From: Acidimicrobiaceae bacterium | GTDB taxonomy: Bacteria > Actinomycetota > Acidimicrobiia > Acidimicrobiales > RAAP-2 | NCBI GenBank assembly: GCA_003167415.1 | Contig: PMTF01000019.1 | Location: forward strand, 1 to 64,000 | Direction: 5' to 3' | Length of the DNA: 64,000 nucleotides | Part shown: positions 18,451 to 27,492 of the stretch, one piece after another | Layout of the letters: each line of letters begins with the position of its first letter | Position numbering within the stretch: position 1 is the stretch's first letter | Position numbers and translations under genes: made by a program | Notes under the pieces: generated by a model | The model's database searches: none | Told to the model about the DNA's origin: nothing | Seen by the model: the letters and a program-made list of their open reading frames with translations, nothing else

Positions 18451-19310
18451 GTCCCCGTCCCGCGCCACGGAAGGGACCGCCCGGGCGAACGTCGCGTCAG
18501 GGTGGACGCCCGATGACCGGTGGTCAGGTCGGGGGACCGAGGCGTTCGCCGAGCGCGCGCGAGAAGGAGGGACTCGGGGGCGAACAAGTCGAAGGTCGTC
18601 ACGCCGTGCTCGAACTTCTCAAAGCCCGTCGTCGACAAATCCAAAAGATTTACATCGCGGAGGCCCAAGACGCCAGTGCGACCCTCGACGCGATTGAGTT
18701 CGAGGCCCAGCGCCAGCGAGTGCCGGTCCAAGTGATCTCGATGGCCCGTCTGGATCGTGAAGCGCGCACCGAAGGGCACCAGGGCGTCATGGCCGTCGCC
18801 GCTCGGCTCGAGACGGAGACGCTCGACGTGCTGCTCGAGCACCGCCGTCCGTTCCTGCTCGTCTGCGATGGCGTGACCGATCCTCGAAACCTAGGCGCCA
18901 TGCTGCGCAGTGCCGACGGTGCGGGTGTGACCGGCGTCGTCGTCCCTCGCCACCGCTCGGCGCGCATCTCGCCATCGGTCACCAAGACCGCGGCCGGGGC
19001 CATCGAGTACCTCACCTTCTGCGACGTCGGGGGCATCCCCGCGGCACTCGAGGTCCTCAATAAGGCCGGCGTGTTGACGGTCGGTCTCGCCGGCGAGTCC
19101 TCGGACTCGATCTACGACCTCGATCTCGCGTCAACGCCCGTGGCCCTCGTCGTCGGGGGAGAAGAAAAAGGACTTTCGGTGCTCGCGCGTAAGCGATGCG
19201 CGGCCGTTGTGTCGATACCCCAGTTGGGCAAGATCAGTTCATTGAACGCTGGCGTCGCCGTGTCGGTGGCGGCGTTCGAAGTAGCGCGACAACGAAGTCG
19301 ACGTTCCTAG
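18447..19310 (+). CDS. rlmB: 23S rRNA 2'-O-ribose methyltransferase, RlmB/TrmH (SpoU) family
   Basis: It methylates a guanosine ribose in 23S rRNA using SAM. The 287-residue protein has a basic disordered N-terminus (1-45), an L30e-like substrate domain (GRHAVLELL, about 49-57), and a trefoil-knot SPOUT domain with DPRNLGAMLRSADG (motif 1, with the catalytic Asn and Arg), GGEEKGLS (motif 2) and IPQLGKISSLNAGVAVSV (motif 3). The start is GTG 18447 in a GTGA overlap with ispF. Confidence 0.92.
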   Translation: MSPRPAPRKGPPGRTSRQGGRPMTGGQVGGPRRSPSAREKEGLGGEQVEGRHAVLELLKARRRQIQKIYIAEAQDASATLDAIEFEAQRQRVPVQVISMARLDREARTEGHQGVMAVAARLETETLDVLLEHRRPFLLVCDGVTDPRNLGAMLRSADGAGVTGVVVPRHRSARISPSVTKTAAGAIEYLTFCDVGGIPAALEVLNKAGVLTVGLAGESSDSIYDLDLASTPVALVVGGEEKGLSVLARKRCAAVVSIPQLGKISSLNAGVAVSVAAFEVARQRSRRS

Positions 19311-19582
19311 GGCGAAGTCAAATAGGGACCTTTTCCCCTACGAATTACAAACGCACGATGTCTAGTCTTGCCACGCAAGGGAAACGCTGCAGCAGGATTT
19401 AATCGTCCCCATTTTGCAAATTGGAGACGTCGTCAACTGTTTTGAGTTCTGTTTGCTCCCTTCGGTGTGGTAGTTGCTGGAAACACGCTCGTTTCTTCAA
19501 GGGCGCCCATCTTCAACGAAGGATTCCCTATGCGCTTCTCGTCCATCAGCAGTTTCGACTTGATCAGCGACAGGTTGTGGTC
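19311..19582. other. AT-richer intergenic region before the secreted repeat protein
   Basis: This 272-bp stretch after rlmB is visibly AT-richer than the surrounding operons. An open frame continues upstream of the chosen start of the next gene, but it lacks coding character. I see no clear promoter or RNA gene. Confidence 0.4.
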
Positions 19583-20494
19583 ATGACAGTCGCAACCCCG
19601 CGGGTCGCATCAATATTGAATATTGCCAGCGTCTTTTTGCTGATATTGATGACTTTCGCCATATCAACACCTGCTAACGCATTCCCTGAAGTTCACACGG
19701 TGACCTTTTCTGAAAATGCAAGTGCATCGGATTCTGTGACGGCGTTCGAGACTGGAACTTCACCAAAATCACTTACCTTGATCCAAGATCTGAGTCCAAG
19801 TTTTTCGGATGCTGGATACACATTTGAGGGCTGGAATACGTCGGCCGATGGCAGCGGCATTTCTTATTCGGATGGAGCGCAACTCTCATTCAAATTGGAC
19901 TTGGTTTTGTATGCCCAGTGGACCCTTGCAATCGTCGACACTTTCTCGTTCAACGCCAACGGTGGCAATGGATCTGTTGCATCAATTTCTGAAGCGCCTG
20001 GATCGACTCTTACCGTGCCGGGACAGACCGGGCTAATTCGCGCAGGATTTGTTTTGAACAATTGGAATACGAACGCGAACGGTTCAGGAACTAAGTATCT
20101 TGTTGGAGCACATGTAACGGTCACAGCTTCGATCCTTCTTTACGCGCAATGGAGCGGTCACAAGTTCGCAACGTTGTTTAGTGCGATCGGAGCTTTCAAA
20201 TCTAATTCGTCATCGCTGTCCCCAGCGTTGAAGAGTCAGATCAATCGAATTGCTCTCACCATCAAATCAAGGCGGTATCACACGGTCACGCTTTTTGGTT
20301 ATACCGCCGCAACCGGGCTTAGATCATTCAACGTGGCTCTTAGTCGTTCGCGCGCCGCAAATGCTGCAATTTTCTTGCGTCACGAATTGAACCTCCTGAA
20401 GGTTCATGGTGTCGCAATATCTTCAGCTGGTGAGGGTGCGATTGCGGGCCAATCGAGCAGGGCGTACTCGAGAGTTGAAGTGTTCGGAGTCTGA
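19583..20494 (+). CDS. Secreted protein with two Flg_new (Listeria-Bacteroides) repeats and an OmpA-like C-terminus
   Basis: The 303-residue protein starts at ATG 19583, which gives a proper signal peptide (hydrophobic SILNIASVFLLILMTF, then TPANA). An upstream in-frame extension of 54 codons looks non-coding. Two similar repeats follow: one with YTFEGWNTSADGSG and ending in LVLYAQW, and one with FVLNNWNTNANGSG and ending in ILLYAQW. The C-terminal part (about 195-303) resembles an OmpA-type peptidoglycan-binding domain, with FGYTA and SRSRAANAA. It is probably exported and cell-wall-associated. Base and codon use are AT-richer than in its neighbours, suggesting transfer or relaxed selection. 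Confidence 0.75.
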   Translation: MTVATPRVASILNIASVFLLILMTFAISTPANAFPEVHTVTFSENASASDSVTAFETGTSPKSLTLIQDLSPSFSDAGYTFEGWNTSADGSGISYSDGAQLSFKLDLVLYAQWTLAIVDTFSFNANGGNGSVASISEAPGSTLTVPGQTGLIRAGFVLNNWNTNANGSGTKYLVGAHVTVTASILLYAQWSGHKFATLFSAIGAFKSNSSSLSPALKSQINRIALTIKSRRYHTVTLFGYTAATGLRSFNVALSRSRAANAAIFLRHELNLLKVHGVAISSAGEGAIAGQSSRAYSRVEVFGV

Positions 20495-20636
20495 TTTCAC
20501 TCGATTTCCTATTTGAAGAGCCGTGGAGCGAGGCATTCTGAACCTGATGACTCGCGACCACGGCTTATTGGGTTCGAAAATGAACGACTCGAATGACCAA
20601 AATCGTACTTCGTAGGATTTCAAAAATGTCGTGCGG

Positions 20637-20710
20637 AGCCGGTGGAGGGATTCGAACCCACGACCTGACGATTACAAATCGCCTGCGCTTCCAGACTGCG
20701 CCACACCGGC
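20637..20710 (-). tRNA. tRNA-Thr (anticodon TGT)
   Basis: On the minus strand the acceptor stem is GCCGGTG/CACCGGC. The D-arm has GCGCAGTCTGGAAGCGC, the anticodon stem GGCGA/TCGTC surrounds loop TTTGTAA, and the T-loop is TTCGAAT with one T-T mismatch in its stem. Anticodon TGT reads ACA (Thr). CCA is not encoded. Confidence 0.93.
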
Positions 20711-20765
20711 TTGGAAGTCCAAGGTTAGTGAAAATCGAGTCGGCTCAATAAGTAGGCTGAGACGA

Positions 20766-21272
20766 ATGAGTGATTCATCCCAGCCGCATCACGGGGCCAA
20801 CCCGCCTGGATCTCACTACCAGCCCGCCCTGAGTGTCGTGTTGATCATCGTCGTCCTCTTCGTTGCAGCTGCGTTCTTGATGCTTCGATACGTCAACCCG
20901 GCGGCGACTTCGAGTACGACGACACTTTCTCCTTCGGAAACCACGACGACACTTCATCACCACACCGTCGCGAAGTCAACGGTCCGGGTGCAGGTGGCCA
21001 ACGGTACGAAGGTCCCCAACTTGGCTCGGGGTTATTCACAGGAATTGTTGACCCAGGGTTGGAACACGCTGCCCGGAGTTAACGGTCCCACGGAGAAGTC
21101 GACCATCGTATATTTCAATCCGGGATTCAAGTGGGCCGCGATCCAGATCGCCCACAAGATCCACGTGGGCCTTCACGCCGTCCAAGCGCTCAACGGTCAA
21201 CGACCCGTGCCCGGTGCGTCGAGTGATGACGTCATCGTCATCCTCGGACACAACTCCGCCAACAAGGGCTAG
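20766..21272 (+). CDS. Membrane-anchored LytR_C-domain protein
   Basis: The 168-residue protein has a short cytoplasmic N-terminus, one transmembrane segment (about 24-42, LSVVLIIVVLFVAAAFLML), a Ser/Thr-rich linker, and a LytR C-terminal domain (about 77-165, VQVANGTKVPNLARGYSQEL). LytR_C domains occur at the end of, or beside, LytR-CpsA-Psr cell-wall transferases; stand-alone forms like this are common in actinobacteria, and their function is unknown. ATG 20766 is chosen because upstream codons overlap the tRNA. The stop abuts the convergent gpgS stop with no gap. Confidence 0.82.
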   Translation: MSDSSQPHHGANPPGSHYQPALSVVLIIVVLFVAAAFLMLRYVNPAATSSTTTLSPSETTTTLHHHTVAKSTVRVQVANGTKVPNLARGYSQELLTQGWNTLPGVNGPTEKSTIVYFNPGFKWAAIQIAHKIHVGLHAVQALNGQRPVPGASSDDVIVILGHNSANKG

Positions 21273-22085
21273 TTACGCTTGCGGCGGTAGGTGCACGGAG
21301 TAGCGCTTCAGCGCGGCTCGCAGCACATCCATCGACATCGGCCGCAACTCTTCGAGCGGTCGATTGCGATGGCGTCGCACACCGAGATCGACCTGCGCCA
21401 AACTGCGCACACCGAACTGACGAGCGATGTCGATCAAGAGGGCGATCTCGACGCCGTACGCCTTCTCCAAGGTGATGACGTCGAAGGCGCTGCGTCGCCC
21501 GGCGGTCTCACCGGCGAGGGGCTGTCGTATTTCGCCGAGTCCGGGGTAAAGCAGCGACAGAATCGGGCGAGCGGCCAGCTCGTTCACGCGCCCGCCCCCC
21601 GTCGGCATGTTGTGCAGCGGCCGTTCGTAATATCCCTTTACTAATTGGGTTTCCGAGCGCTCGAGGAGCGGTTGGATGAGGCGAGCCACGAACTCTGACG
21701 TGGTGTTGACGACGTCGGCGTCGAGGAATACGACCAACTCGGAAGAGGTCGCGGCGAGGCCGGCCCGCATGGCTTCACCCTTGCCGCTGGGACCTTCGAA
21801 GCGAACCACGCGAGCTCCGTGGTGGTCCGCGACCGTGGAGGTGTCGTCGACCGAATCGTCGTTGACCACGACCAGTTCGTCGACCAGTTCACGATGGGCG
21901 AGGACGGCGTCGAGGACGGCGCCGACGGTGGCCGACTCGTTTCGCGCCGGGACGACGACCGCGACGGTCGTGGCGGCTTTCAATGTTAAGACGCGTTCGA
22001 GACTGAACTCGTCACGGCTTAGCGTCCACGGGACGTCTGGGCTGCTCACTCGTAAGAGGTTAGGGGTCGCAACCGACAACCGCAC
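21273..22085 (-). CDS. gpgS: Glucosyl-3-phosphoglycerate synthase (GT81)
   Basis: It transfers glucose from a nucleotide sugar to 3-phosphoglycerate, making the precursor of glucosylglycerate and of methylglucose polysaccharides. The 270-residue GT-A fold protein has VVVPARNESATVG (about 43-55), NDDSVDDT, the metal-binding FLDADVV (about 119-125), and the GpgS-specific segments GGGRVNELAARPILSLLYPG and RQPLAGETAGRR. It is monocistronic and convergent with the LytR_C gene. No matching phosphatase (gpgP) is seen beside it. Confidence 0.88.
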   Translation of the reverse strand: MRLSVATPNLLRVSSPDVPWTLSRDEFSLERVLTLKAATTVAVVVPARNESATVGAVLDAVLAHRELVDELVVVNDDSVDDTSTVADHHGARVVRFEGPSGKGEAMRAGLAATSSELVVFLDADVVNTTSEFVARLIQPLLERSETQLVKGYYERPLHNMPTGGGRVNELAARPILSLLYPGLGEIRQPLAGETAGRRSAFDVITLEKAYGVEIALLIDIARQFGVRSLAQVDLGVRRHRNRPLEELRPMSMDVLRAALKRYSVHLPPQA

Positions 22086-22121
22086 TTGACACGGCGTGCG
22101 AGTTCGGCGAGAATTGAGGGG

Positions 22122-22223
22122 TCATCAAGAGCGACTGAGGGACGGCCCCGCTGAAGTCGCGACAACCAGTGTGATACTCGAGCAGCCCGCTCATCACACC
22201 AGGTGCCAAAGGCCGAACGATGA
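22122..22223 (+). ncRNA. SAM riboswitch (SAM-I / SAM-IV clan) upstream of the thrC-like gene
   Basis: P1 is TCATC (22122-22126) pairing with GATGA (22219-22223). The conserved core ATCAAGAG follows. P2 is GCGACT (22131-22136)/AGTCGC (22155-22160) enclosing GAGGGACGGCCC and the conserved TGAA. Next comes GACAACC, then P3 GTGTGAT (22169-22175)/ATCACAC (22193-22199), and GGTGCCAA in the P3-P1 junction. Loop 2 CGGCC (22143-22147) can form the expected pseudoknot with GGCCG (22211-22215). There is no room for the SAM-I P4 stem, so it looks like a SAM-IV or SAM-I/IV variant. The aptamer ends right before the ribosome-binding site of the next gene and no terminator is present, so control is probably translational. 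Confidence 0.85.
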
Positions 22224-22233
22224 AAAGGGAGTT

Positions 22234-23481
22234 ATGAGTTTCGCTACAGGTCTTCTATGTCGAGAGTGCGGTGCCACCTATCCCAGTGAGGCGCGGTACT
22301 CGTGTGATTTCTGTTTCGGTCCGTTAGAGGTCGACTACGACCTCGTCGCGGCCCGACGGGTCGTTACGCGCGAGTCAATCGCCGGTGGTCCCAATTCCAT
22401 CTGGCGCTACGGCGCGCTGTTACCCGATCCCGGTGCCGAGCCGGTCGACCTCGGAGCCGGCTGGACGCCGCTTCGCCGCTCCACCCGTCTCGCCGAGGAG
22501 CTCGGCGTTCGCGAACTGTGGCTGAAGGACGACACCCGCAATCCCACCGGTTCCTTCAAGGACCGCGTGGTGTCGGTGGCGCTCTCCAGCGCCCGACGCC
22601 TCGGGTTCACGACCGCGGCCTGCGCGTCGACCGGCAACCTCGCCACGTCGGTCGCGGCCCACGCCGCGTCCATCGGCTGGCCGAGTGTGACCATTATCCC
22701 GGCCGACCTCGAGAAGTCCAAGATCGCGATGGCGGCCATCTTCGGGGGCACCGTCCTCGGCGTCCAAGGCAACTACGACGACGTCAATCGACTGTGCGTT
22801 GAATTGGTAGCCGAGCACGACGACTGGGCTTTCCTCAACGTGAATCTTCGCCCGTACTACGCCGAAGGTTCCAAGACGCTGTCTTTTGAGATCTGCGAAC
22901 AACTCGGGTGGCGAACGCCCGCGCAAGTGGTGGTGCCGTTGGCCTCGGGCAGTCAGTTCACCAAGGTCGCCAAGGGATTCAAGCAGTTCGTCGAGCTCGG
23001 CCTCGTCGAGGGCGAGGTACCCGTGCTCTTCGGCGCCCAGGCGACCGGCTGCTCGCCGATCGCCAGCGCCTTCGCGTCGGGGGCCGACGTCGTCACGCCG
23101 CAGCGTCCCAACACGATTGCGCGCTCACTGGCCATCGGCAATCCCGCCGACGGTCCCTACGTGCTCGACGAACTTCGCGCCCACGGCGGTGACTGCGGTT
23201 CGGTGCCCGATTCCGAGATCCTCGAATGCATCGGACTGCTCGCCGAAACCGAAGGCATCTTCGCCGAAACGGCCGGCGGCGTCACGGTGGCCTCGTTGCG
23301 TCAGATGATCAACCGCGGCACGATTGACCGTGACAAATCGATCGTGGCGATCATTTCGGGCCACGGGCTCAAGACGCTCGACGCCATCGTCGACACGGCG
23401 ACCTTGAGCTCGACGATCACTCCGTCGCTCGCGGCGGCCGAAGAGGCGCTGCGCTTCCACCAATTGGTGGCCGCGTCATGA
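22234..23481 (+). CDS. thrC: Threonine-synthase-like PLP enzyme, riboswitch-controlled (possible homocysteine synthase)
   Basis: The 415-residue fold-type II PLP enzyme has an N-terminal zinc-ribbon-like segment with CRECG and CDFC (about 9-30), the Schiff-base Lys in NPTGSFKDR (about 101-109), STGNLATSVAAHAA for phosphate binding, and a late Gly-rich loop ISGHG. By family it converts O-phosphohomoserine to threonine. Start ATG 22234 lies just after AAGGGAG. It overlaps the ThiS-like gene by 4 nt (ATGA) and is preceded by a SAM riboswitch, an unexpected regulator for threonine synthesis. By analogy with CysM/CysO, it may instead use a thiocarboxylated carrier to form homocysteine. The symbol reflects family membership only. 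Confidence 0.8.
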   Translation: MSFATGLLCRECGATYPSEARYSCDFCFGPLEVDYDLVAARRVVTRESIAGGPNSIWRYGALLPDPGAEPVDLGAGWTPLRRSTRLAEELGVRELWLKDDTRNPTGSFKDRVVSVALSSARRLGFTTAACASTGNLATSVAAHAASIGWPSVTIIPADLEKSKIAMAAIFGGTVLGVQGNYDDVNRLCVELVAEHDDWAFLNVNLRPYYAEGSKTLSFEICEQLGWRTPAQVVVPLASGSQFTKVAKGFKQFVELGLVEGEVPVLFGAQATGCSPIASAFASGADVVTPQRPNTIARSLAIGNPADGPYVLDELRAHGGDCGSVPDSEILECIGLLAETEGIFAETAGGVTVASLRQMINRGTIDRDKSIVAIISGHGLKTLDAIVDTATLSSTITPSLAAAEEALRFHQLVAAS

Positions 23482-23753
23482 GCGTCACGGTCCGCCTCCC
23501 CAGTCAACTGCGCACCCTCGTCGGGGGAGCCGGCGAAGTGCCGGTCGAGGCCGCCACGGTGCGCGAAGCCATCGTCGCGGTGGACGCGGCCTACCCGGGA
23601 ATCGCCTTTCGGGTCCTCGATGACCGCGGAGCTCTGCGCCGTTTCGTCAACGTCTTCGTGGCCGACGAGGACGTCCGCTTCCTCGACGGCCTGGACACCG
23701 CGCTCGAATCCGGCCAGACCGTTTCTCTCGTGCCGGCCGTGGCCGGCGGCTGA
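23478..23753 (+). CDS. ThiS/MoaD-like sulfur-carrier protein
   Basis: This 91-residue beta-grasp protein ends in VAGG. The exposed C-terminal Gly-Gly is what E1-like enzymes adenylate and convert to a thiocarboxylate. The pattern VRLPSQLRTLVGGAGEV near the N-terminus and VSLVPAVAGG at the end fit the MoaD/ThiS/CysO group. It is translationally coupled to the upstream thrC-like gene (ATGA). The arrangement parallels cysO-cysM in M. tuberculosis, where CysO-thiocarboxylate donates sulfur to O-phosphoserine. No activating enzyme (MoeB/ThiF) or Mec-type protease is in the window. The carrier role is inferred from family and context. Confidence 0.85.
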   Translation: MSVTVRLPSQLRTLVGGAGEVPVEAATVREAIVAVDAAYPGIAFRVLDDRGALRRFVNVFVADEDVRFLDGLDTALESGQTVSLVPAVAGG

Positions 23754-23759
23754 CCGCCG

Positions 23760-23786
23760 TTAGCACTCGCCACCCTAGACTGCTAA
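23760..23786 (+). promoter_or_regulatory. CIRCE operator upstream of groEL
   Basis: TTAGCACTC (23760-23768), a 9-bp spacer and GACTGCTAA (23778-23786) match the CIRCE inverted repeat with a single mismatch in the right arm. HrcA repressor binding here would give heat-shock control of groEL. It also uncouples groEL from the riboswitch operon just upstream. Confidence 0.88.
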
Positions 23787-25454
<1,668 letters not shown>

Positions 25455-25479
25455 ACCGTCCGCTTCTCAAACTCTGGTG

Positions 25480-25514
25480 AACCGTGGGGCCTTCGGGCCC
25501 CACGGTTTCTCTTT
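25480..25514 (+). terminator. Rho-independent terminator after groEL
   Basis: A perfect 12-bp GC-rich stem (AACCGTGGGGCC/GGCCCCACGGTT) closes on the stable tetraloop TTCG and is followed by TCTCTTT. It starts 25 bp after the groEL stop. Confidence 0.93.
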
Positions 25515-25563
25515 GGGCGCCGCTCAAGGCTCGGCCACTGCGGACTGGTCCTAGCATTGGGCC

Positions 25564-26247
25564 ATGACTCCCGAACCGCTCGCGCCCTCTCGCGGGCTCA
25601 ACGTCCTGCACCTGTTCTGTCACCCGGGCGCCGACGTTGACGCCGGCGCGCTGCGAAAGGCCGTCGACGACGCTCACGCCGTCGGTCTGCAGGTGGTGAG
25701 CGTGGCCATCATGGGCGCCAAGGCCGACGTCTGTTTCATGATCCTCGGCGAAGACCTCTGGACGTTGCGCCAACTGCAATCGAAGATCCAGGCGGCCGGC
25801 TTCCTCGTGGCCGAGAGCTACGTCTCGGTCACCGAAGTGAGCGAGTACGCGGCCGGCATGCCCGAGAAGATGCTGCAGGACCGCCTCTTTCCGACACTGC
25901 CGCCCGACGGCAAGCGAGCGTTCTGCTTCTACCCAATGTCGAAACGTCGCGAGGAGAAGAACAATTGGTACGCGCTTACCTACGACGAGCGCGAGCGACT
26001 CATGCGTCAGCACGGGGCCCTCGGCCGTGAGTTCAAGGGCCGCATCCTCCAGGTCATCACCGGTTCGACGGGCTTAGACGACTGGGAGTGGGGCGTCACG
26101 CTCTTCGGGGTGCACGTCGATGATCTCAAAGAGTGCGTCTACACGATGCGCTACGACGAGGCCTCGACGCTCTACGCCGAGTTCGGCGCGTTCTACACGG
26201 GTCTCGTGGGCACGCTGGACGAAGTACTTGACGCCACGTTGGCTTAG
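25564..26247 (+). CDS. chdC: Coproheme decarboxylase ChdC (HemQ), chlorite-dismutase family
   Basis: It converts Fe-coproporphyrin III to heme b, the last step of the coproporphyrin-dependent heme pathway of Gram-positives. The 227-residue protein has the catalytic-Tyr segment FYPMSKRRE (about 120-128), NWYALTYDERERLMRQHG with the proximal His (about 133-150), and the family signature TGSTGLDDWEWGVTLF followed by MRYDEAS. It follows the groEL terminator and is probably transcribed with the nudix and acetyltransferase genes after it (gap 17 bp, then overlap). Confidence 0.92.
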   Translation: MTPEPLAPSRGLNVLHLFCHPGADVDAGALRKAVDDAHAVGLQVVSVAIMGAKADVCFMILGEDLWTLRQLQSKIQAAGFLVAESYVSVTEVSEYAAGMPEKMLQDRLFPTLPPDGKRAFCFYPMSKRREEKNNWYALTYDERERLMRQHGALGREFKGRILQVITGSTGLDDWEWGVTLFGVHVDDLKECVYTMRYDEASTLYAEFGAFYTGLVGTLDEVLDATLA

Positions 26248-26264
26248 GACGCGCGGGTAGCGTC

Positions 26265-26957
26265 ATGACGGTGGAACCGGTGCCCGAAAAGACGCTGCTG
26301 CGCTGGGCCGAGTCATTGGCCGGCGTCGCGAGAACGGGCTTGGGTTTCAGCGAGAGCCAATACGAACGCGAGCGTTTCGAAGAGGTTCTGAAGATCGCCG
26401 GCGATATCAAAGCGGCGGCCGAGGTGGGCCTGGACGGCGTGCTCGACGCCGACGGGTACGTCGCGGAGTGGATGAAGGAAGTCGGATCCGGTGTCGCGGG
26501 TTACCAGACGCCCAAGGTCGCGGTCGGGGCGGCCGTGACCAATGACCGCGGCGAGCTCCTCCTCATTCAACGTGCCGACTCCGGCGTGTGGCTGTACCCG
26601 ACCGGCTGGTGCGACGTGGGGTACTCGGCCGCCGAAGTCGTGGTCAAAGAGGTCCTGGAAGAGACGGGCTTTGAAGTCGAACCGGTGCGGCTCCTCGGCG
26701 TTCTCGACGGCATGCGCTTGGGCTCGTCTCGAATTCCTCTGTATTCGTTGCTGTTCTTCTGCCGCGCCGTCGGTGGGGAGATGAAGATTCACCCACTCGA
26801 ATGCACCGACGCCGGTTGGTTCACCCGTGACAACTTGCCGTCGCCCATCATCGGCGCGGAGAGATGGGCCGGTCCCATCTTCGCCGCGATCGACGGCGAA
26901 CATCGCGACGTCTTCTACGACGATCTGCGTCGACCGGTGTGGAGAGGGGACCAATGA
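26265..26957 (+). CDS. NUDIX hydrolase with N-terminal NUDIX_N_2 domain
   Basis: The 230-residue protein has an N-terminal helical region (about 10-75) typical of ADP-ribose/nucleoside diphosphate-X hydrolases and a nudix box near 107-129. The box reads GWCDVGYSAAEVVVKEVLEE: the KEVLEE catalytic core is present with Lys replacing the usual Arg, but the first Glu of the consensus (Gx5E) is Tyr. It may hydrolyse an ADP-sugar or related nucleotide; the substrate is unknown. Its stop overlaps the next start (ATGA). Confidence 0.82.
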   Translation: MTVEPVPEKTLLRWAESLAGVARTGLGFSESQYERERFEEVLKIAGDIKAAAEVGLDGVLDADGYVAEWMKEVGSGVAGYQTPKVAVGAAVTNDRGELLLIQRADSGVWLYPTGWCDVGYSAAEVVVKEVLEETGFEVEPVRLLGVLDGMRLGSSRIPLYSLLFFCRAVGGEMKIHPLECTDAGWFTRDNLPSPIIGAERWAGPIFAAIDGEHRDVFYDDLRRPVWRGDQ

Positions 26958-27394
26958 GCGTGCAGGTTGAGATCGCCCGCGAGGTAACCGAGGAGTTGGT
27001 CGAGGGTCTGAACTTCCTCTTGCCCCAACTCTCCACGAACGCCGCGCCCCTCAACACGACGGACGTGGCGGAACTTCTCGCTTCGCCGTCCACGGTCGTC
27101 TTTGTGGCGCGCGACGAAGGGCGACTCGTCGGTTCGTTAACCCTCGTCGTCTTCCCCATTCCCACCGGTCTACGTGCGTGGATTGAGGACGTGGTTGTCG
27201 ACGAAACCGCCCGGGGTGGGGGCGTTGGCGAGGCGCTCACGAACGCGGCCATCGAAGAATCGCGTCGCCGCCACGTTCGTTCGATTGATCTCACTACCCG
27301 GCCCTCGCGCGAAGCGGCGAATCGACTGTACGCACGACTCGGGTTCGAACGTCGCGAGACCAATGTTTATCGATTTTTGGTAGAAGACGCGTAA
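26954..27394 (+). CDS. GNAT-family N-acetyltransferase
   Basis: The 146-residue single-domain protein has the acetyl-CoA motif A region WIEDVVVDETARGGGVGEAL (about 80-99) and a C-terminal NRLYARLGFERRETNVYRF, as in other GNATs. ATG 26954 is chosen because it overlaps the nudix stop. The substrate is unknown. It is the last gene of the chdC unit. Confidence 0.82.
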   Translation: MSVQVEIAREVTEELVEGLNFLLPQLSTNAAPLNTTDVAELLASPSTVVFVARDEGRLVGSLTLVVFPIPTGLRAWIEDVVVDETARGGGVGEALTNAAIEESRRRHVRSIDLTTRPSREAANRLYARLGFERRETNVYRFLVEDA

Positions 27395-27449
27395 GACGGC
27401 CGAGGCGTGATTCCCGGGGACTTAATGGTTGCGCCAGGGATCAACAAAC

Positions 27450-27480
27450 GCCCGGCGCGCGTTGCCTCGCGCGGGTCATT
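27450..27480 (+). terminator. Possible terminator after the chdC-nudix-GNAT unit
   Basis: A GC-rich stem with one bulged G (CCCGgCGCG/CGCGCGGG) is followed by TCATTATTCT, which is only moderately T-rich. The membrane protein gene begins 13 bp later. Confidence 0.35.
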
Positions 27481-27492
27481 ATTCTGTATTCA

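Noticed and set aside
19311-19345. Small inverted repeat TAGGG/CCCTA after rlmB as a terminator
   Set aside because: The stem is only 5 bp and no T-run follows.
19421-19582. Upstream 54-codon extension of the Flg_new/OmpA-like gene
   Set aside because: It would bury the signal peptide; ATG 19583 gives a proper export signal.
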